Both the position numbers and the translations under genes were made by a program. DNA of 24,869 nucleotides from Acanthamoeba castellanii str. Neff. Its lineage: Eukaryota > Discosea > Longamoebia > Acanthamoebidae. Position 1 is the first letter of the stretch, and each line of letters begins with the position of its first letter. The notes beneath the pieces are model-generated. The model searched no databases, was not told the DNA's origin, and worked only from the letters and a program-made list of their open reading frames with translations. The stretch spans positions 68,008 to 92,876 of the forward strand of contig NW_004457573.1 of the NCBI RefSeq assembly GCF_000313135.1, in the 5' to 3' direction. Positions 19,243 through 24,869 of this stretch are shown here, in pieces.

Positions 19243-22200
19243 ATGGGCCGAAGAGAAGGGCGGTGGGGGTGTGGCCTTCTCCTTCCTCAATCTCTTCTCC
19301 TTCTCCTGCTGCTTCTTTTATGCGGCCACGCCCACGCTACTCTCGTGGCATACTATTCCTTTGATAGTACGACCTCCTTCCAATCTTTAGATGCAAAGCC
19401 AGGCCCAGCTTCTCTTACATTCTCTCTCCTTTCTCTAGATGCAACGGTAGACTCTATCCCCGCACTATCTGGATACTGCCCGGCCAACGTGCCCGGTGCG
19501 TGTTCTCTTCGCTCTTCTTTCTTTCCCCCCCGCTTTCCGTAATTCCGCTTCTCTTTTCTCCTCTGTTCTCAAGGCATGAAAGTCAGCTTATTGTTGTCTC
19601 CCGGTTGCCCTCCCATTTATTAGTTGCGCTTGCTGGCCCTGCCTTTGCGGCAGTCAATGATTCGGGCATGTTCAACCAAGGCCTTTGCTTCCTGTCCAGC
19701 CGCGGCTACATGGGCACGTGTCTGCCAACCTCCCTTCTGGTTTGTAGCTGCAGCGCGAGCATGCAGGGCTAAGTGAGTCTCGTCCGTGTGCCGTGGGCTG
19801 TTTTCAGATACGTCATTTTTGAACACGGCGCCGGCTGGAACGGTTGGGGCGATTTCGTTGGCCGCGTGGGTCATGGTGCCCTTCCCTCGCGCGACCAACG
19901 GCACGCGTGTGCTCCTCTTCAAGAACGCGGCGCTGCAATGGCAGATAGCCACCGTGAACAACAGAACCGGGTTCTACAACAACGTACGCCTCCACCAACA
20001 GCTCAGCCTCTTCAACGCGCGTGTCCGAGGCAACCTCTCGAGGCTCACCTCCACGGCCGACTGTCTACGATCGTACGTGCGTGCAGGTGTACTGCATGAT
20101 GCAGTTCTCTCTCACTGGCCAAAACCGGTTCACAACTACGACCAGGAACTTCGGACCCGACCCCTTCAACTACTGGACGCACGTGGCGTGCGTCTACAAC
20201 TCGACCAACATCTGCGTCTACGTGAACGGGACCCGCCTGTCGTGCAGCGCCGCTATTTCGCGCCTGACTTTCCCCTACAATCCTGTGACCACCCTCATCG
20301 GCAACACTGCGGTCAATGGGACAGTCGGCCTGTGGGGCTGCATCGACGAGCTCAAGATCTACGACCACGCCCTGAGCGATAGCCAGCTCTATGCCCTGGC
20401 CCACCCCACCGCAGGCAATGTGCCACCGGCGGTCACCATAGGTACTGTGGCCACGACCACAGCGAGGGGAGAGGGACGCGCATGGACTAACCCCAAACTT
20501 GCTCCGTAAGGCCTCAACACGGTGCTTAGCGTGCCGCAGGCCAAGATCGACCAGAACGGAATCACCGCTCCGGCGCTCTCCTCCATCGTGTTGAACACCA
20601 CGAACCTCGACACCACAGCGGCCTTCAGCGGCAGCCCGAACGTGAGCACGCTCTACTCGTGGACGATACTCAGTAGCAACTGCGGCCTCGTCGATTCCAA
20701 CCAGACCACCACTGAGTCGCCGCTGCTCAGCCTGTTGGACGTCGGCAACTTCCAAGTGCGCTCTCGTCCCTCTCTCCGCATTCTTGATGTAGATCTGGCC
20801 ATTACTCACCCCGACCCCTTGGGTGCGGCGCGTGCAGCTCCAGCTCTGCGCCTCGGACGGTGAGACCGCGAGTGTGTTCTACGTGCAGGCCTTTATCAAC
20901 CCCAGCGTGCCCTACTTCTCCGTGACGCCTGTTACAGCTGTGACTGTCGAGCTCGGTGCGGCCGTGGAGCTCCATGTCGAAGCGGTGAGTGTGCCGGCGG
21001 CCTCCTATCAATGGCAGTACCTCACCTACGAGAACTCGACCGATACCACCAACTCGACCGAAACGACTACCTTCGCGACGATGGAGAGAAGCTTCGAGTA
21101 CCTGAGCCTCGCGATGCACGACCCCAATCAGTCCTACCGGTACCTTCGCGAGGTGCCGTACGTCGAGGAGAGGGACGACCTGATCCAGGTCTGGGTGAAC
21201 TTCCCCAACCAGACCAGAAGCACGTTCCTCATGAACTCGACTGACATCGCCAACGGCACGGTCGTGCGCTGCCGGATTCGCAACGGAGGCGGGGCGGCCG
21301 TCACCAGCGGGACCACAATCACCACCTTCGTGGCCCCGCCGACCCCCTCCCCAACACCGTCGCCCTCCATGTTCATCCCTCCCTCCCAGCGGTACGGCCT
21401 CGCCCCTCGTCCCCGCCTTTGCTGGGCTCTCGATGCGACTGACATCTTTCGTCGGCGAGCAGACCTTTGCCCGGCACAACAAGCTCGGATTCCGTGGGGG
21501 CGATCGTCGGCGGCGTCATAGGCGGCGTCACCGGACTGGCCGCGTTCCTGGCACTCATACTCGCCGTCCTCGCGTTCCTGTTCGCGCGCAGGCGGTTGGC
21601 CGACCGGCACAAAAAGCTCTCGCAGCCCGACTACGAGCAGCTGATCTACGGCGATGTCGCCGACGTCGCCCTCTCCAAGAAGAAGGCCGAGGTAACCTCC
21701 TCTTCTCCACTCCCTTGATTTGAGCGTCTGAAGGGGTGGGAGGGGGGAACACCATTCTCACTGGAGATGCCGATGGTCGGTTGGTCATTCCTCTGCAGGC
21801 CTACAGGGAACTCGAGCGGGTACTCCTGGCCGACGAGGGCAGGCTGGCGCACGCCATATTCGCTTCGATACGCCCCAACCAATCGGAGAAGGTGCCCCAT
21901 CGAACACTTGGTGAACGCTGTGAAAGAATGAAAGAAAGAAAGCACTCACTCACTGTTGGTTTCTACGTAGATGGCCAAGGCCATCATTCGCGTGTTCGAG
22001 GCCAACCAGCAGGGCAGCGCGCTCATGATCAAGCGCATTTCCCATGAGGTCGACCTGGCGACCGAGGAGTCGACCCTCTTCCGCTCCAACAGCATCGCCG
22101 CCAAGATGTACTCGGCCTACGTGCGGATGGTGGGCCTGCGGTACCTGTGGCACACGCTCGTCCTCTCGGTGCACTCCATCAACGACCGCGCCTTTGAGGC

Positions 22201-23047
22201 GAGCGGCGACGCGGCCGAGGCCGGCGACCCGGAGCACTCCTCGACGGGCTCACTCACAACCGCCTCGTCGTCCAAGTCGAAGCGGCGCTCGCGCGCCCTT
22301 CACGCGCGCTATAAGCTCGACACCGACGACAACTCGGGCCACACTTCGGACGTGCTCGCGCTGTCGAGCATGGAGATCGACCCGCTGCGGATGAACCAGG
22401 AGTCCGACTCCACCATCAACACGCTCGAGCTGTGGCTCGTGGCCCAGAAGATGCTCAAGGTCATCGTCGACAGCGAGCGCGCGATCCCCGTCTCCATCCG
22501 ACGCATCCTGCGGCACGTCAACGAGGAGATCGGCGCGCGCTACGGCGACCTCACCCAGTACCGGGCCATCGGCGGCTTCTACTTCCTGCGGCTCATCTGC
22601 CCGGCCCTCATGGCCCCTCAGGTCTACGGCCTCCTCGAGGAGCCCCCGCACCCGATGGCACAGCGGCAGCTGATCCTGATCGCCAAGGTCATCCAGAACC
22701 TGGCCAACGACACGATGCCCGGCGCGAAGGAGGAGTACATGGAGAAGCTGAACGCGTTCATCACGTCCAACAAGCCCACGCTCGAGCGCTTCTACAGCCG
22801 CATCCTGGACAACCCGGACAACGGGAAGGACGCCCACCCGATGCCCGTGCCCGACCACGCGCGCGACAGCGCCCTCATCACCATCCACCACTTCCTCGCC
22901 CAGCACCGGGAGACCGTGGAGCAGGCCATCCGCGAAGACCAAGAAGACAGCAGCGGCGGTGGTAGCGACGACAGCGAATCGCTCGTGGAAGAGCTCCGCA
23001 GGGCGTTGGACGCTCTCGGCGACCCGTCCGGCGACGAGGCCGTCTGA
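19243..23047 (+). CDS. Receptor-like RasGAP: signal peptide, LamG/Ig-like ectodomain, one TM helix, cytoplasmic RasGAP
   Basis: Nine exons: 19243-19495, 19654-19743, 19808-19983, 20087-20441, 20511-20755, 20838-21391, 21463-21691, 21799-21891, 21971-23047; 1023 residues. A signal peptide (SLLLLLLLLLCGHAHA) precedes LVAYYSFDS. A LamG/concanavalin-like domain follows (ISLAAWVMVPF, YWTHVACVYNSTNICVYVNG, GLWGCIDELKIYDHALS). Next come two beta-rich Ig-like segments (one with SYQWQYL) and a Pro/Ser/Thr stalk. The TM helix is at about 569-594 (VGGVIGGVTGLAAFLALILA), followed by FARRRLADRHKK. The RasGAP domain (about 635-950) carries TLFRSNS with the putative arginine finger R703, and the signature GGFYFLRLICPAL (866-878, R872). 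RasGAPs switch Ras off by speeding GTP hydrolysis. The donor of exon 2 (GTAGCT at 19744) is the least certain join. Fourteen N-glycosylation sequons fall only in the ectodomain part. Confidence 0.88.
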
Positions 23048-23059
23048 TCATCGACATTA

Positions 23060-23080
23060 CATAAATGTTGGATATTTATT
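23060..23080. terminator. Overlapping 3' end signals of convergent genes
   Basis: Only 75 bases separate the stop codons of the RasGAP gene (+) and the CorA-like gene (-). The plus strand has CATAAA at 23060-23065; the minus strand has AATAAA at 23080-23075. Both genes must form their 3' ends within or beyond each other's transcript. Confidence 0.5.
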
Positions 23081-23122
23081 TTTCTATTTATGTACACACT
23101 CACTTTTCGATGGAAATGTTTT

Positions 23123-24864
23123 TTATCCGGAGGGTCGACAGGTGGGTGGGGCGAAGGGGGTCATGGGGGCCTCCAGGTCGACGGCGCCGTAGGAGACGTG
23201 CTTGCGGGGCTTGTGCGACCGCAGGACGGACTGGAGCTCGTCGTTGCTGACGCCGCGGCGCACGGATCGCAGGCCGGTCAGGAGCACGCTTGGGTCTGGC
23301 CCGCTCCTGGTGGGCCGGTGCGGCGTCACCCCAGGCCCCACAGTGTCCCACACGCCGCTCGCCTTCATATTGTCGCCTCGCAGTTGGGCCGCCTTTTGGT
23401 CATCACCCTCGAGGCCTGCCCCAACAAGCAATGATGAGCAACACCACACACCACAGGGAAAAAAGCGCGGCGAGGAGTACCTGGCACGGGCAGCAAGTCC
23501 ACATCTTGGCTGGGTGCGTATTGCCAGTAGAGGAGCGCGCCGGCAAAGAGCATCGAGAGCAGGACGACGCCCACGAGCAGGTGCCAGAAGGCCACCGCGG
23601 GAGGCGCCACCACCTCAATCGGCAGGCCCGACACCACCACGATGGGAATCGTCACCGCACCTGCACCCACACAGCGTGTACAGTCAGCTTACGGCATGAG
23701 AACGCCGCAGGGCTCGATCCACACAGTACCGATCACCGAGATGAGCCTTTCGATTCGCTTGGTCTTCTCGTCGCGGCGCGTCTCGGCGACCTGCTGGGCG
23801 AACTCGCGCAGCTTGGCGGTCCGCTTCTCGCTCGCGGCCTGCCGGCGCTGCTCCTCCATGTAGCCCGACTCGACGATACCCAGCACGTCCTGGATCTCGT
23901 CGCGGATCTCCTGCCGCGCCTCGGGGATGCCCAGCATCTTCCGCATCGTCGAGAAGAAGTTGGAGTACTCCGGCAGTCCGCCACAGTCATCGCTGCTCAT
24001 GCCCAGCGAGTACTTGATCATCAGCATCTGCGTCGTGTGTGTGTGTGCGTGTGTGCGTGTGTGTGTGTGTGTGTGTGTGGTCGATACCGCAGACGTGTGC
24101 GGGGGCGTTACTTCATCGAAGAACGCGGCACACTTGAAGAAAAAGTGGGTGTGTACGGCGAGGTAGCGGAGCTCGGCTCGGTGGCGCTCGAGGTACTCGA
24201 TGTTGTCCGTGCAGTCCAATCGCAGGTGTTCGGCGGCACTAGCTGCAGCACACATGGGCGAGATTAGATCATCATCCACACATGAGCGCGATCTACACAT
24301 CCACCACCACGTGGTTGACCTTACCCGACAGATTGGAGAGCTCCGACAGCACCACAGCCTCGCCTCGCCTGTTAAGAGTAGTGGTGGACCGCGGTGAGAC
24401 AATGGTTAGGCGGCGGCGGTGGGTGGGTGGGTGAAGGGGGGGTGGAGGTAGTACGCGTGGAGGGCGAGGATGAGGTAGACGCCCTGGAAGAGCTTGGGCC
24501 AGGTGACCCGCTCGAACTGGACGTTGCTGTCGTCGGTGGGCCAGCTCAGCGCCACCGAGCCCTCGCGCGATATTCCGATGTACCGGTTCTGCCGGTGCAC
24601 CAGCATCTGGTCCAGTCGCGAGCCCGCCTTCTTGACCGGCGGCGGTCGATTGCGCTGCCCAAACGCTTTTTTTAAAAGATGGCGCCCAACGGGTGAGAGA
24701 CACGACACTTAGTGAGCCGGCGACGATCGCCTACGATGGCGCAGGCCAATGGATTGAGCCAAGCGGTCGGGGTACGTACCTCGCGTGAGATGGAACAGAT
24801 ACTCCTGCAGGTCCTCCTCCGCCGGCTCCCGATCGAGCACCACCGTGGAGTGGTGGTTGGCGTG
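23123..24864 (-). CDS. Two-helix membrane protein with CorA-like layout (5' end outside window)
   Basis: Seven exons on the minus strand: 24864-24780, 24665-24455, 24368-24325, 24242-24112, 24027-23730, 23660-23481, 23415-23123, totalling 413 residues here. A TTTAG acceptor at 24869-24865 shows that more exons lie upstream, beyond the window. The N-terminal part is mixed (HHSTVVLDREPAEEDLQEYL, RLDQMLVHRQNRYIGISREG). A long charged helical region (RQEIRDEIQDVLGIVESGYM, KLREFAQQVAETRRDEKTKR) runs straight into two hydrophobic helices: RLISVIGAVTIPIVVVSGLP and FWHLLVGVVLLSMLFAGALL. This long-helix/TM1/short-loop/TM2 plan is that of CorA/Mrs2 magnesium channels, but the GMN motif after TM1 is replaced by GLP. 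I infer a distant 2-TM relative; another unrelated 2-TM protein is possible. The acceptor at 24666 (AAAAAAAG) lacks a pyrimidine tract but is the one that keeps frame. Confidence 0.7.
24034..24079. repeat. TG/CA microsatellite inside an intron
   Basis: An almost pure GT dinucleotide run with a few GC interruptions fills more than half of the intron at 24111-24028 of the minus-strand gene. On the transcribed strand it is a CA tract directly before the CGACGCAG acceptor, where a pyrimidine tract is expected. Confidence 0.9.
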
Positions 24865-24869
24865 CTAAA

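Noticed and set aside
1..24869. CRISPR arrays, insertion sequences, transposons, rRNA genes
   Set aside because: No spaced direct repeats, terminal inverted repeats, transposase or reverse transcriptase motifs, or rRNA-like stretches were seen; the window is ordinary nuclear genes.

Overview
This is a gene-dense, GC-rich eukaryotic nuclear window. Most genes are cut by many short GT-AG introns (mostly about 45-110 bases), gaps between genes are tens to a few hundred bases, and third codon positions are strongly G/C. Together with the gene content (a LamG/RasGAP receptor-like protein, an F-box/Rho-like fusion, a full MLH3 and a DIS3L2-type nuclease) this suggests a free-living amoebozoan, most like Acanthamoeba. 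That assignment is inference from style and families, not from a database match. All splice models below were built by hand by joining reading frames. Every multi-exon model sums to a whole number of codons.

Layout, left to right. 1-152 (-): 5' end of an unknown gene. 574-1524 (-): YJU2/CWC16 splicing factor, no introns. 1709-5898 (+): a 13-exon gene encoding a long coiled coil, an F-box, a degenerate Rho-like GTPase domain and a C-terminal CaaX box. 6109-7083 (-): unknown protein with a myristoylation-type N-terminus. 7497-7589 (+): tRNA gene, probably with an intron. 7699-8956 (-): mitochondrial chalcone-isomerase-like protein. 9374-13659 (+): DIS3L2-type 3'-5' exoribonuclease carrying an extra CCHC zinc knuckle and an R3H domain. 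14002-14521 (+): small CBS-pair protein. 14574-16079 (+): HGH1, a chaperone adaptor for eEF2. 16173-19102 (+): MLH3, with an intact MutL-gamma endonuclease motif. 19243-23047 (+): single-pass membrane protein with a LamG/Ig-like ectodomain and a cytoplasmic RasGAP domain. 23123 to the right edge (-): a two-helix membrane protein with CorA-like layout, 5' end outside the window.

Most genes are unrelated housekeeping functions (splicing, RNA decay, eEF2 folding, mismatch repair/recombination) placed side by side; there is no operon logic. The most novel parts are three domain fusions: the F-box/pseudo-Rho/CaaX protein, the LamG-TM-RasGAP receptor, and the zinc-knuckle plus R3H DIS3L2. The first two are both small-GTPase signalling proteins and look like lineage-specific inventions.
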